Below are positions 20,429 to 31,325 of a DNA stretch of 64,000 nucleotides, one piece after another. Made by a program: the position numbers and the translations under genes. The first letter of the stretch is position 1, and the number at the start of each line of letters is the position of its first letter. The stretch covers positions 76,852,969 to 76,916,968 of the forward strand of contig OX377205.1 of the NCBI GenBank assembly GCA_947396885.1, written 5' to 3'. The notes under the pieces were generated by a model. The model was not told where the DNA came from. It saw only the letters and a list, made by a program, of their open reading frames with translations, and ran no database searches. Source of the stretch: Heligmosomoides polygyrus polygyrus. Taxonomy: Eukaryota; Nematoda; Chromadorea; Rhabditida; Heligmosomidae.

Positions 20429-22676
20429 CCTCGCCATATACGACTGAATTTCCAAAAAAGGGGTCATCATGCGCGGCAGGGGGTCCAATTTCTGGTCCAT
20501 TTCGCAAAAATACGTACCGAAAATCAAACCTCCCGCCGCGCATGAAGACCCTTTTCTTGGAAATCAGTTTTTACATGGTTAGAGAGCGTGTTGCTCTATT
20601 CTTTGATGGCCAAATGGGATTTTTGATTTTCTGAAAACTAGTCGAGATATGATAAATTTTCGGAAGTCGTGAACTGAGTCCGTCACCATCGTCATCGGGA
20701 TGATTTCACAAAATGTTCATAACTTTTTGTTTTTTGAAAATCAAAAATCCCGCTCAGCCGTCAAAAAATAAAGAAAATTTGCTTTCCTACACTTTCCAAA
20801 AAAGGGGTCTTCATGCGGGGCGGGGATGATTCGATTTCTGGTCGATTTTCGACAAAAATCGACAACAAATTCCCCCCCCCCTCCCGCCCCGCATGAAGAT
20901 CTCTTTTTTATAAACCGTTTTTGTAACCATAAAGAAGCGCTTTTTCTCTGGTCTTCGAAGAGCTAGCGTGATTTTTGAATTTCAAAAAACTCGCTGGGTT
21001 ATGTGTATTTTTGTGAGATCACTCCAATGACGACGGGACGGTGAACGGTCGATCCGAGATTCAGTTCACGACTTCCGAAAATTGATCATATCTCGGCTAT
21101 TTTTCCGAAAATCAAAAATCCCGCTCGGCCATCAAAAAACAGAGCAAATATGCTCTCTAACCATATAAGAACCGATTTCCAAGAAAAGGGTCTTCATGCG
21201 GGGCGGGGGAGGGTTCGATTTTCGGTACGTATTTTTGCGAAATGGACCAGAAAGTGGACCCCTGCCGCGCATGATGACCCCTTTTTTGGAAATTCAGTCG
21301 TATATGGCGAGAAATTTCTTTTTTTTTCTAGAATTTGAAAAGCTAGCGGGATTTTGAAACTTCAAAAAACTTACCGAGTTATGAGCATTTTTTTGTAGTC
21401 ACTTCAATTTTTTTCGCTCAAAAATTGAAGCGTCCGCCGCGCACGAAGAACTCTTTTTTAGAAAGCGATTTTGACATAGTGAGAAAGTATTTTTCTTCTA
21501 GTTTTCGAAAAGCTGGAGTGTCTTCTAGATTCGAAAACCTTACTGAATTATGAACCTTTTTGTGAACGTTCAACTTTATGCTCCGATGACGTTGGTGCAA
21601 AGTCGACCGGAGCTCGATTCATCCTGTTCCATTCAAAAAATCATGATTTTTTCACTGTGCGTTGATTAAGACTTGGAAGTTTTTGTGGCAAAATTTTAAT
21701 CGTATGGGTGGTCTGCTTCGGCTAAAAAATAATTTTTTTCATGAAAAGCGGGAACTTTGCTTACGATCCATCCTAATCACATTGTCACCATAGCGGAGGA
21801 GCTTAGTTTTTCACTGTATAGTAAACACGGACCTGGGCTATACGAAAGCAGGATGAACACGCGATCAGCGTCTCGCAGCGTGGAATCGAGAGGACGATGC
21901 TCGGAGTGAAACAACTCACGCAAGTGAGAGAAGGCCTCCGGAGTTCCGAGCTTCGCCGACGCTCGAAGATCAGAGACGCTGTCGCGTGGGCCAAGTTGTC
22001 GAAAATTAGGTGGGCCGGCCACGTAATGCGCTTCGCAGACACCCGCTGGACGAGAGCCATCACCGACTGGATTCCGCGGGATGTCAAAAGAACACCAGAA
22101 CGCCCACCAACGCGTTGGTCGGACTTCTTCGTTAAAGCCCTGAACGACCGATATGACGGTCTTCGTGTCCCTCGAGCGAGGAGGATCCATTGGACCACTC
22201 TGGCACGCGACAGGGACGAATGGAGACGCTGCTGGCACCCGCTCGAGCAATTCGATGATCAACGGGACGACAGGTGATACAGGTGATAGTAAACACGACA
22301 TAAAGTTTTATATGGCACAGTTTCACTCTCTGTCGTTCTTTCCTTCAGAAGGCAGAAACGTTTTTTTCCGCGGAGAGTCCATCCATCCTTCAATTGAGGT
22401 CGATCATGTCAGAGAACGCAGTAGCCGCACGCAAACTGCTATAATCCGGAGATCTTTGGGGCTCCTAAAAAATTCACAAAGCTTTAATAAATGTGGGTTC
22501 TATGTGTCAAAACGCAGGTTTTAAAACTAACATCTAAAATATTTTTTATGAAAAGCGAGAACTTTGCTTACGATCCATCCTAATCATATTGTCATCACAG
22601 CGGAGGAGCTTAGTTTTTTACTGTATGGTAAACACGACAAAGTTTTATATGGCACTGTTTCACTCTCTGTCGTTCT
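20429..22676. mobile_element. Foldback element 2 (same family as foldback 1)
   Basis: A palindrome centred near 20850 (gatttctggtcgattttcg against its inverse) extends left to the LINE and right for over 1.5 kb. It shares with foldback 1 the ggggtcttcatg/catgaagaccc blocks, atcaaaaatccc and gtgggttcta/ aaaacgcagg segments. Its right part contains a duplicated segment: 21730-21829 plus 22286-22335 resemble 22540-22676. It has been a target for the RTE LINE, a truncated RTE-1-like LINE and the Gypsy element. Confidence 0.7.
21830..22285 (+). pseudogene. 5'-truncated RTE-1-like LINE (C-terminus only)
   Basis: The open frame ends with motifs typical of C. elegans RTE-1-type C-termini: [54 protein letters not shown] and a stop near 22277. 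The tail is two copies of caggtga. The fragment is flanked by the 12 bp target duplication atagtaaacacg (21818-21829 and 22286-22297). The sequence differs from the C-terminus of the LINE at 17.2 kb, so it is a second RTE lineage. Confidence 0.85.
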
Positions 22677-23074
22677 TGTAAGGGCACCTGGAGTGATGCA
22701 AGTGCCACAAGTTTTTAGACTCTAACCGGTATTGTCCATGTTCACGGTACAACTCAGTCACCCACAAGTTTGAATAAAACAGGTTTATTCCAAGTAGCAA
22801 ACGTAATCAATACAAGGAGTATAGAGAAAACGGTATCGGCGGTCGAAATAGAGAAAAAAACAACTTCGGTAGAGCAAGTGTACCAGCAACAAATGACAAA
22901 ATCGATGGTAATGAGGTTTCAAATCAGAGATGCTTCGGGATGGAGATCATGAAGTTGCCCCAGGCGGCGTCGGATTCTTTAGTGATAAAAAAGTTCAAGT
23001 TCTCAATGACCGGGGAAACTGGCGGAACATGGACAGGTGCGCAACTCAAGGGTACCGATAAGATGTATCCGACA
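22677..23074 (-). repeat. 3' LTR of Ty3/Gypsy element
   Basis: In the minus sense it runs TGTCGGATACATC to CCCTTACA, preceded by a purine-rich tract (gacgagagg) as expected for a 3' LTR, and contains aataaa. The outer boundary is confirmed independently: the foldback sequence gtttcactctctgtcgttctt is present twice, and the copy at 22676 stops matching exactly where the LTR begins. No 5' LTR was found. Confidence 0.65.
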
Positions 23075-23297
23075 CCTCTCGTCAGCCCACTAAGGGCTCC
23101 AATGACCTAAGTCCCACAAAGGAACCAAGCGGAAGGCTAGCTCCACTGAGAAGCAACGATAGAACAAGACAGGACGGGGATAACGGACACTTAGTCCGTC
23201 CACGCGCGAGCCGAGACGATTCTCGAATGCCAGCCCTGGCCGATTATGATGAAACTCCCAAGTCGGTACCGTTTCGCGCGCTGCACCAGTTTTCCCT

Positions 23298-24763
23298 TTA
23301 GGACCTACTTTCCCGACGTTTCGCCTTAAGGCCTCCACAGAGTTCTGCGGCTTGCCGCTTGCCGCAACGGTCATATTTACATTCCAATTGGTCCTCTATC
23401 ATGTTCACTGGGACTACTCGCAAATTATCGAACTGCACTCTTACCGGTTCCCTATTTTGACCAATCTTAGTGACCAAGGCGGAGCTATTACTGTTGTTGC
23501 TTGTTTCGAGAACTCCAAAGGGTCCCGCCCACTCGCAGGTCAACTTAGGGTGAGAGTTCCTCGCCTTCTCACTTGGAGACAACACGTAAACTCTATCTCC
23601 CACCTTCGGGTACACTTTTGCTTTAACCTTCTTATCCACATCATACCCTCGTTTCATACGCTCTCGAACATTCTCATTATAGTCCCTTACGCGCTCGTGT
23701 GTCTCCACAACCGCCTGCAAAATTTCAGTCTTATATTCCTCCAAAGCATTATCTATGGTATACCTTGAAATGCTTCCATTAGGAACTATGTTGGATGGGA
23801 ACACAGGATCCATTCTGTGTAACACGAAAAATGGACACTCTCCTGTTGCACTATGCGGAGTCATGTTGTAGGCCATTATGCAGAATGGCAGTCGCGCGTC
23901 CCACTCTGTTGGAATCACCGTTGATTTCCTTAACATCGCAACGATCGTGCCGTTTAGCCTTTCCATTATGCCATTCTCTCTTGGATTATATCCTTTAGTC
24001 GTCAGATGAGTGATACCCGTCACCTTTGTGATTTCCTCCATAACTCTATTGACAAACTCTCCACCTCGATCTGATAAGATGTTAGAGGGCCATCTGCAAC
24101 CCTCTGCAATCCATCCCACGATCAATGTTTTTGCAATGGTTTCCGCTTCCATTTGTTCGGATATGCAGCTGCGAATTTTGAGAAGTGATCAATGACCGTG
24201 ATCGCATATCTGTTACCCTGCGTTGCCGGGCTAAGCTCCAACACATCAACACCTACGATTTCGTAGGGTCGAGATGTCACTATTGGTTTTAGCCGCGGCA
24301 CCATCGCCGTCTGTGAATTATGGACCAAGCACTTCTGGCACTCTTTCGTCCACTTACTTTTGTCTTGGCTCATCCAGGGCCAGTAAACCTCTTTACGCAG
24401 TTTGTTCAGCATTTTGTGAGCACTGAAATGCCCCGCAAACAACCCGCTATGTGCTTCGTGGAAAACTTCGTATCTGTATTCCACCGGGACCGCAAACACG
24501 GCATTTCCATTAGCAAGATACAGTTTCAACTCGCCCTCCTCTATTGCGAAGTCTGCCGCTCTTAGAGGGCAAGGGTCTCCGGGCAGCCTTATCACCCCTT
24601 CTGCCTTGTTTTCGACCATTTTTATGACTTCCTCGAAATGGACGTCCTTCCGAAGTTCTTCAAACCACCGGGAATCTTTTACAGTAGCGATTGCGTTGAC
24701 CACCGCTTCATTGAAGCCCTCGAGCGAGTCCATTTCACCGACCGTGGGCACTCCTCGGCTCAA
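23298..24763 (-). pseudogene. Gypsy integrase (two overlapping frames)
   Basis: The first frame (24122-24763) holds the HHCC zinc domain (H-x-x-H-S-G-L-F-A-G-H and CQKC) and the first catalytic Asp (EIVGVDVLEL). The second (23298-24152) holds ILSDRGGEFVN (second Asp), ENGIMERLNG (Glu) and the GPF module (CEWAGPFGVLET). A frame break near 24140 separates them. The C-terminal end has been replaced by a MITE end at 23326-23369. Confidence 0.9.
23326..23369. repeat. Solo end of the PIF/Harbinger-like MITE family
   Basis: Reads ttaaggcctccacagagttc and tgcggc, matching the terminal repeat of the MITEs at 6159 and 6529, with TAA before the GGCC core. A short GC palindrome (gcggcttgccgcttgccgc) follows and then integrase-adjacent sequence resumes. 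It is either a minimal internally deleted copy or a broken end. Confidence 0.55.
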
Positions 24764-24795
24764 CGCATCAGATACTACGTTTGCTTTTCCTTTGA

Positions 24796-25260
24796 CTATC
24801 GGATCTCTAAGTTATATCTCTGTAACTCCAGGGACCATCTCAACACTCGGAACGATACATTTGTCCGCTTGAACAAAGCCGTGAGCGGCTGAAGGTCAGT
24901 CATGATCACTGTAGGCAGCCTATATATGAACATATGGAACCTACGCACTGCGAAAACTACTGCAAGTGCTTCTAAATCCGTTACATTAGATCGTCGCTCC
25001 GCCTTGCTAAGACTTTTAGACGCAAAGAAAATGGGGTGCATGTTTTTGTCGTCACCTTTCTGTGACAAAACTATGCCAAGTCCGTGTGTGGACGCGTCCG
25101 TAAATACTAAAAAAGGTCTGTTGGCTGCTTAAGAACCGGGGCTGACACTATCATCTTTTTCAGATTCTGGAACGCCTCCTCATGTTCCTTCTCCCAGCTC
25201 CACTTTACCTTCGCTGACGTCAAGCTAAAGAGGCACCCTGCTTGTTTCGAGAACCGAGGC
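24796..25260 (-). pseudogene. Gypsy RNase H region
   Basis: A short connection segment (PAPRNVKELRTFLGMASFYR) in another frame is followed by VFTDASTHGLGIVLSQ (catalytic Asp), FFASKSLSKAERR and LEALAVVFAVRRF, the TDAS / S-x-x-L / E-L-x-A-V-V pattern of Gypsy RNase H. A stop occurs after FHMFI in the neighbouring frame. Confidence 0.85.
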
Positions 25261-25442
25261 AGAACTTCCTATAAAATGATGCCATTCCAAGAAAGGTGCG
25301 GAGTTCTTTGACGTTCCGTGGCGCAGGATATTCATTAATAGCGCTGACCTTTCCGGGGTCTATGTGAACTCCTTCGCTATCTATCGTCTATGAACAAACT
25401 GACCTGATGGTAGTTACCTAATAGGATGTGGATCAGCGAATA

Positions 25443-26399
25443 CTAATTTCTTTTCCCCACAAAATAATCTCGCATATGCCCAAGGAAGGAAACTTTGCTT
25501 TGCAGAAGGTGGCATTTTCCTGCCTTGAGTCGCAAACCCGCCTTCTGCATGCGCGAGAACACACATTCCAACAGCTCGAAATGTCGCTCTTTCGAGTTCG
25601 AACAAACCATGATGTCATCGATATAGCAAAAGACTCCTTTCCCAATCAGATCTCCGAGTACGGTGTCCATGAGCCTTTTAAATATTGGCGGACTCGTGCT
25701 TAAGCCAAAGGGCGTGACTCAGAACTGAAACAGTCCCTCTGACGTCACAAACGCCGACTTCTCCTTGGCATCCTCCGCTAGAGGGATTTGCCAGTATCCA
25801 CTGCACAAGTCCAAAGTCGAGAAAAACCTTTTTCCTTCTAGGCTCTCGAGCACTGTCCCAATATTTAGAAGGGGATAGGCGTCCAGTCTGATCCTCTTAT
25901 TGAGCTCTCTGTAATCGACGCACAGTCTTAATGAACCATCTTTCTTTTCAACTAGCACAATAGGGAAAGTCCGCTCCCAGTTGCTCCTTTCGATTATCTG
26001 ATTATTCATTAGGTCCGCCAATAACTCTTTCAGTTTTGGCCTTATCCCGAATGATAACGGCCTCGCCTTCATCTTTATCGGAGCTGCATCCCCAGTATCA
26101 ATAGTCATTTTTACAAGATTGGTCTGTGACAACTCTTTGTCTGTAACCGAAAATGCATCTGCGTATTGCTTAAGCAGGCGCTGGAGATCCTCGTCCACAC
26201 TGCCCGACTCTGCGTTTTCCTTTATCAACTGACATAGCTTGGCAACCCTGTCCGCTTCCGATAGCGGGATTTCCGCACCGTTCCACATCAAAGGGTTGAC
26301 ATCATCCCACTGCTGCTGCCACTTTTCTGACGTCCAATAACCGACCTCCTCGCCCTCTCTTAATATCATTGCTTCATCGCTATTGTCAACTATGGCCAA
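25443..26399 (-). pseudogene. Gypsy reverse transcriptase (frameshifted)
   Basis: RT motifs are clear: VEKKDGSLRLCVDYRELNK, FFSTLDLCSGYWQIPLAED (first catalytic Asp), and after a frame break near 25719, YIDDIMVCS (catalytic DD, about 25600-25625) and SFLGH. The F-S-x-L-D-L-x-S-G-Y-W-Q-I block is characteristic of Ty3/Gypsy. The upstream frame 26386-26781 belongs to the same polyprotein. Confidence 0.9.
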
Positions 26400-26698
26400 C
26401 TCCTATCTCGATCTTGAAACAGTACACTCCCGCAGCTACTCCCTGCCTAGATGACCAAATGACCTTTTCCGATGTACCTTCCGGAAGTCCCTGGCACCGC
26501 ACTTGTACTCGGGCCACTTCCCCTGGTGGCACATATCTCCTTCCGGTTACTATTACCTTATTATCAGTACTTATTCCTTCACACCGTTTCCCTGTACCCT
26601 CTTTTCTGCTGGAGATCGACACGTGTACTCCTAGCTTAGCTAGAGCGTTCGTTCCCAGCAGTAACTCCCTTCCTTTTCCTGGTGCTATGTGAAAACCG

Positions 26699-27151
26699 TT
26701 AGAGTCCGTTCGAGTCGCCCCCTTCAACTGCTGCGTCCATGAGCACTGCACCCAGGAAGTCCATCCTGTTATTTGATGCATCGTACCCTGGTGTCAGCTT
26801 TGATTTGCCTACTAGTCTCAAAGAATCCACATCGTACCCTCTTTCCTGTGCCTCTGCCAACAGCTGCACTGGTACAATGCTGATCATGGATCCGGTGTCT
26901 ATCAACGCCGGCACGCGGTCCCCTAGCAGTGACATCCAGGTAACGAAACGAGATCCCAAATGTTCGTCTTCAACCTCCGCCTTTGCTGACAATGTGAGGC
27001 ACCGCGCTTTCCTATTTACTGCTGACAAAGTCTCCTCCTCATCTGTGTTCCTTCTTTGGGCTATTTGGTTAACACTCGTAACAGGCTGTGAGCACTCCCG
27101 TGCTATATGTCCATATTTTGAGCACTTGTAACACTTCCTACCTTTGCCCAT
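26699..27151 (-). pseudogene. Gypsy nucleocapsid zinc knuckle and aspartic protease
   Basis: The frame starts with a CCHC knuckle, CYKCSKYGHIAREC (C-x2-C-x4-H-x4-C), followed about 60 residues on by ALIDTGSMISIV, the D-T-G active site of retropepsins. It runs directly toward the RT frames at 26781 and 26399, consistent with gag-pro-pol order. The end (GGDSNGL) is a frame break. Confidence 0.85.
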
Positions 27152-27639
27152 CTTACGGCTCGTGTTCTCTGAGAGTTGACCCCTTGCCCTCTCATCGACG
27201 GCAGGTGTGGACGACCTCCTAGTTCCGCCCTATTTTGCACACTTCTCCCACTAGCGCCTTCCTCTCGTTCCTCACTAAGTACTCCAACTTCACTCCTGCG
27301 TTCTGGCAGACTATTCGGGTCTCTACTCTGGTACTGTGAGAAACAATTTCTCCACGACAAGGTATGCGGTCTTCCACCTGACGTTAACATGAGCTTCGAT
27401 TGTTCAATACTAAGCGCTAGCTGTTTGACTTCCTCATACGCCTTCCTGTGGTCAACCTTGTGTAAGGCCGATACTAACTGAAAATGTTTAGGCCAGCTCT
27501 TCAGATTATCCAGTAGGATATGTGCAAACTCCAGTGATCGATCTTCCAGGGAACTCTCTGCATTGACCTCTCGCCCCAGCCGCTCAAGGTGTACACAGGA
27601 GGATGCCAGGTCTTGGTTGGGCCTGAGTCTTGAGTTCTT

Positions 27640-28380
27640 CTACTCCGTTAATGCTCGCATCCGTGTCGCTTTGGAGTCGCATGCCAGTAGCCGAGCCATC
27701 TCCATCGTTAGTGCATGAAAACCTCGCTCTTTCACTACCCGTGGGAGGGATTCAAAAACATTCTTCGCCCGTCCCGCTACGTGATCGTCAGCCAAAATAT
27801 CCACCAATGTCGCCTCACACCCAATCACACTCTCATACTTACGTTTAAACTTCCTCAGAAATTCTTTGAAGTTTTCCTTTGGTGCTCCCCGGAACAGACC
27901 CTGGTCACTACACGTCATCGCCCTCAAATATTGTACCAATTGCATATTAACATCCCCACCTGGTTCCTCGAGCTGGTTCCGTCATCACGCTTGCTGGGCG
28001 TCCGCTCCAATTGTTTGCAGTTGTCTGCCCAGACTCCACTCCACCTGCAATACCTCCGTTTGATTTACCTTATTTTCAACACCTGAGGTTTACGGGCACC
28101 TACCCGCTATTTCGCCCGCTCCAGCCGTGTGGTGCAGCTTCTCGACCTTGTCGGTAAGCTGAAACACATCCACCTTTAGCATTCCACAGAGATCTGCTAT
28201 CAATTCACCATCTTTTTCCATGGTAGCGAGGTACTCCTTCCACTCTTTTTCTGACACAATGCCCCTTTTGCGCAGCTCTTCCACCATACCATCCACAAAT
28301 CCTTGCGATCTTGAAGGCTCAATGGTGCGCTCACCTTCGCACCTTTCTACATGTTCGAATATTTTACCGCTCTTTGTCAA
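27640..28380 (-). pseudogene. Gypsy gag region (frameshifted)
   Basis: Two helical frames remain, 28090-28380 and 27640-27945. The second holds APKENFKEFLRKFKRKYESV, which has the F-x-x-F-L-x-x-F/Y pattern of retrotransposon capsid domains. A gap with stops separates them, so at least one frameshift is present. The first frame has no ATG; the conservative start is a TTG at 28380. Confidence 0.6.
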
Positions 28381-29060
28381 TGTTCGCCTTTACCTGTTTC
28401 GATATTCTCCCTTCACTCCATGATATCGGCCACTTTTTGCCGGCTTGTGGTTTGACTCTCCTATGGTGCAGCGTCCTTCGAAAAATTTTCGCTCTTCTCA
28501 GTTCGGAGTGGAGTTCCGTAAGGCGGAATTCTGTCACCTTTGCTGTTTGTTATATATTCTTACGAATTACCAGTTGAGATTTCGTATCTTAATGTTTGTT
28601 ACAAGTTGATGCATGCTGACGATAAAAATTTATAACTCTAGCAAATAGACGGAAGATTCTGACTCGAGCGGCAACTAATTACATGGATCATAGGTCAAAC
28701 AGGGAGCTGGCATCTTTACAGGGAACACAAATTATTTGGTCATCGCACCCCGAGGTAAAAATGAAACCTTTAAATGTGCACCATTAATTTGAGTGTCTAC
28801 TTGACGTGTGGAACGACAAGCGGTGGCCAAATGATGTGCAAAATGTTGCCTGGTTACGGTAATCATTCTCTCAAGCTAACCCCAAGCCAATTACCTCCAT
28901 GCCTCCTTAAGATGAACAACGGCTCAGTACGATTCTATTGTGGGTTCGTCTGGGTCCAAAGACCGAGCTTTTCGAAGAATATGGTACGATACAATGTCAT
29001 AGCCTTAACGATAATGAAGTACTTAATGAGGCATATCATATTAACGTGATTTGTTCTTAC
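28381..29060. other. Unannotated; Gypsy 5' side expected here
   Basis: No LTR matching 22677-23074 and no coding motif could be seen. Short frames at 28774-29049 are without recognisable features. Confidence 0.3.
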
Positions 29061-29819
29061 TATTAGGTTGGCAGGAAAGTTCTCGCGGTTTTAATTGGTT
29101 CAATTCAAACGATCATAAGTTTCTTGAAACTCATCAGATTCAGTAGCAATAGCCACCATTCGAATCGACACTCCTTTTCCAATGCGAAATTGTTGACTAG
29201 TTAGAAAAAACTGAGTGGCCGAGACTCGACAAATTCTTGAAAGGCTGTTTTTGCGTGGTCCTGATTCGGAAAGATTCTGCCAGCGAGGAAGTTCTGAAAA
29301 AGGTGGTAGTCGGTGGGCGCAACGTTTGTTAAGTATAGTGGGTAAGGCAGAACTTCAACTGCTAGTTCCTTTACTTTTCGCATGGTGATTTGGGGGCTGG
29401 CGTTGCCGCGCAGAAGAATGGGATCTCCTCAGTTGATCAGTGCCGGCTGCAGCTCACGCAATTGTCGGTTCATCTCGTCCATTTCGTATACGAGGCGTTT
29501 CAAACCATCTGTAGCAGCAGTTTTGTTGAATTCTAGACCTTACGGAACCTCACGAACTGTTTGCGATAGATCAGCTTCCACGAAGGCCTTCATCGTTGCT
29601 ATAGGTCTGCCGCTTCGGCGCGTATCTTCAACATTGAAAACTTCGGTACAACATTTATCGGACCGCTGCTGCACGGTCTTTTCTCCAACACTATTCGGAC
29701 CCACACATGGTTGATTTGCCGGACTGTTTCGACGGCAGGTTGTCCCAGTTTGAAATTGAAATAAAATATCGTACGGAATTGCTCTTTCGACGTACTTCAA
29801 TAAGGCTTTGAAGAGACAT
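29061..29819 (-). pseudogene. Mariner transposase pseudogene with central deletion
   Basis: A TA plus ttaggttggcaggaaagt (29063-29080) is a mariner 3' terminal repeat. Inward on the minus strand are C-terminal motifs (PTDYHLFQNF, TAFQEFVESR), then PILLRGN (normally ILLHDNARPH), EMNRQLRELQPALIN, and near 29540-29800 the N-terminal part (GPNSVGEKTVQQ, DTRRSGRPIA, EADLSQTVRE). About 110 residues normally lie between TVRE and the EMNRQL block, including the first catalytic Asp. They are absent, and several frames are needed. The 5' terminal repeat was not found. Confidence 0.85.
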
Positions 29820-30657
29820 AATCATTAAGCATAGTTTGAACACAACAGAGTGAAGGATTGCGTATTAGAACTTGTATAAAAATGCGAAGTAAGTTGAATA
29901 TTGGTTCAGTAATAAACGAACGAAAAGCAGTTGCACAGAAACCGCCAGAACATTCCGGCCATCCTAAAATTAGAGGTGCGGCACAGATGTGCCTTGCCTA
30001 GTTCTTTGCCTTGCGAAAGCATAGGCCGGTGTCGAAGAACCCCTGTTCTCGAGCGGCCCTTTTCTTCCGCTGTCTCACCTCTGTGTGCAGCGAGAGCGAA
30101 GTGACGACGGCACCTGCGGCACTTCGCCGTCGTTGCCCGAGTTACCGTGATTACCGCCAACAACGCCGAACGAAAAACTCAGCAGCGTTGAGGTGATCGT
30201 CGCCCACACAAAGACGAGCCGCTCGTGCTCCATCTCAATGAACCTCTTCCGCTCAGTGAGAAGTGTTAGGCACCGCCCACCTCGTACTCAACACTCCTTA
30301 TTTCCGTTCTGTGCAGTGTACACCGTAGCTCGACGGCTGAAGCTGAAGTAGAGGGAGTTATATAGCTCCTACCATGATTACCTCTGTTTTTACGCTTTCG
30401 CCTTACCAAATAATGATTAATTCTCTTTGCATACGCTCTTGATAAAACCGGCTCTAAAATGTCGTTGTGCATGAGGTGCACGCGACATTCCGCCAAAGAG
30501 GTTTCCACTTCTAGGAATGAGTAGCGGAACTTCTTGGTGTTTGTCACGAAGGACGTGTCGTCGACGAAATTTCAGCAAAACATTGAAAGCGCTAAGCATT
30601 TAGCGTTAAGAGCTGCAGGTTTTACTCCTTTCCCAAAACCTAAGGTTTGGGTGCTCA
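29820..30657. other. Unannotated stretch between mariner and SINE
   Basis: Only short unconvincing frames occur on either strand; nothing is recognisable. Confidence 0.3.
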
Positions 30658-30668
30658 TATGGACCTAT

Positions 30669-30967
30669 CTGAGGGCGCGTGTAGCGCAGTCGGAGGAGGC
30701 GCGACTGTCGCGTGCACCCGATACCAGGTTCCTGGTTCGGATTTCTCGCCCAGGCCAACCAAGCCTTCCATCCCTCCGGGGTCGGTGAATTGGTACCAGA
30801 CGTGTCTGGGAAGGATAGAGCGCTGACTTGTTCATCGGCTGGCCACCGCAAGTCATTGTATGGCCAAATACGCATTCATGTCGCCTCCACGATATCCCGT
30901 AGAAGTAGAATGCGCTGGCGCATCCCAGAAGGGATTGAGTAACGCCGTCCTTTATCCTTTATCCTTT
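30669..30967 (+). mobile_element. tRNA-derived SINE, copy 1 (299 bp, intact boundaries)
   Basis: An RNA polymerase III A box (tagcgcagtcgg, about 30682) and B box (ggttcggattt, about 30735) lie at tRNA-like spacing in the head. The body contains ggtaccagacgtgtctggga and gcaagtcattgta, and the tail is a repeated tttatcc. The element is flanked by the 11 bp target duplication tatggacctat (30658-30668 and 30968-30978). Confidence 0.85.
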
Positions 30968-31011
30968 TATGGACCTATGTACCTGGACATATGCCTTGAA
31001 GGTGATCATTA

Positions 31012-31247
31012 TAGATTGGATGCGATCTTCGGATAGACGAATGATTCGAATAACCAAATTTTGCTAGGATTTTTGGATGATTGGGATCAGATATACCCGA
31101 TCGGATATTTGAAAATGATTTATTCAGCGACGTGATCGAAAATCTTCGGATACTTGGTTGATTCAAATAACGGTGATATTGCGGACCATTGATTTCTGGA
31201 TGTTTTGGACCGGATGACTAAAGATGATTCATTCGGATCCAATATAT
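31012..31247. mobile_element. Small hAT-like MITE (tentative)
   Basis: The left end tagattggatgcga and right end tcggatccaatatata resemble the termini of the element at 56519-59212. The interior has several cggat/atccg motifs like that element. No matching 8 bp flanks were found. Confidence 0.35.
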
Positions 31248-31325
31248 AGTGGCCACGTGAGCGCATATGCAGTTCCTGTAAGAAGCATCATGTTCAATAC
31301 CCTTTTTACAACTAACAAATGAAGG

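Larger units (their letters stand above)
22677..28380 (-). mobile_element. Ty3/Gypsy LTR retrotransposon, 5'-incomplete and decayed
   Basis: The minus strand carries, in order, gag, zinc knuckle, protease, RT, RNase H, integrase and a 3' LTR. Integrase after RNase H places it in Ty3/Gypsy rather than Ty1/Copia. The order and the GPF-type integrase tail fit nematode Gypsy elements of the Cer1 kind. Each domain is cut by frameshifts. The 5' LTR and primer-binding site were not found beyond 28380. Confidence 0.85.

Noticed and set aside
28381..28760. 5' LTR of the Gypsy element
   Set aside because: No similarity to the 3' LTR at 22677-23074 could be seen.
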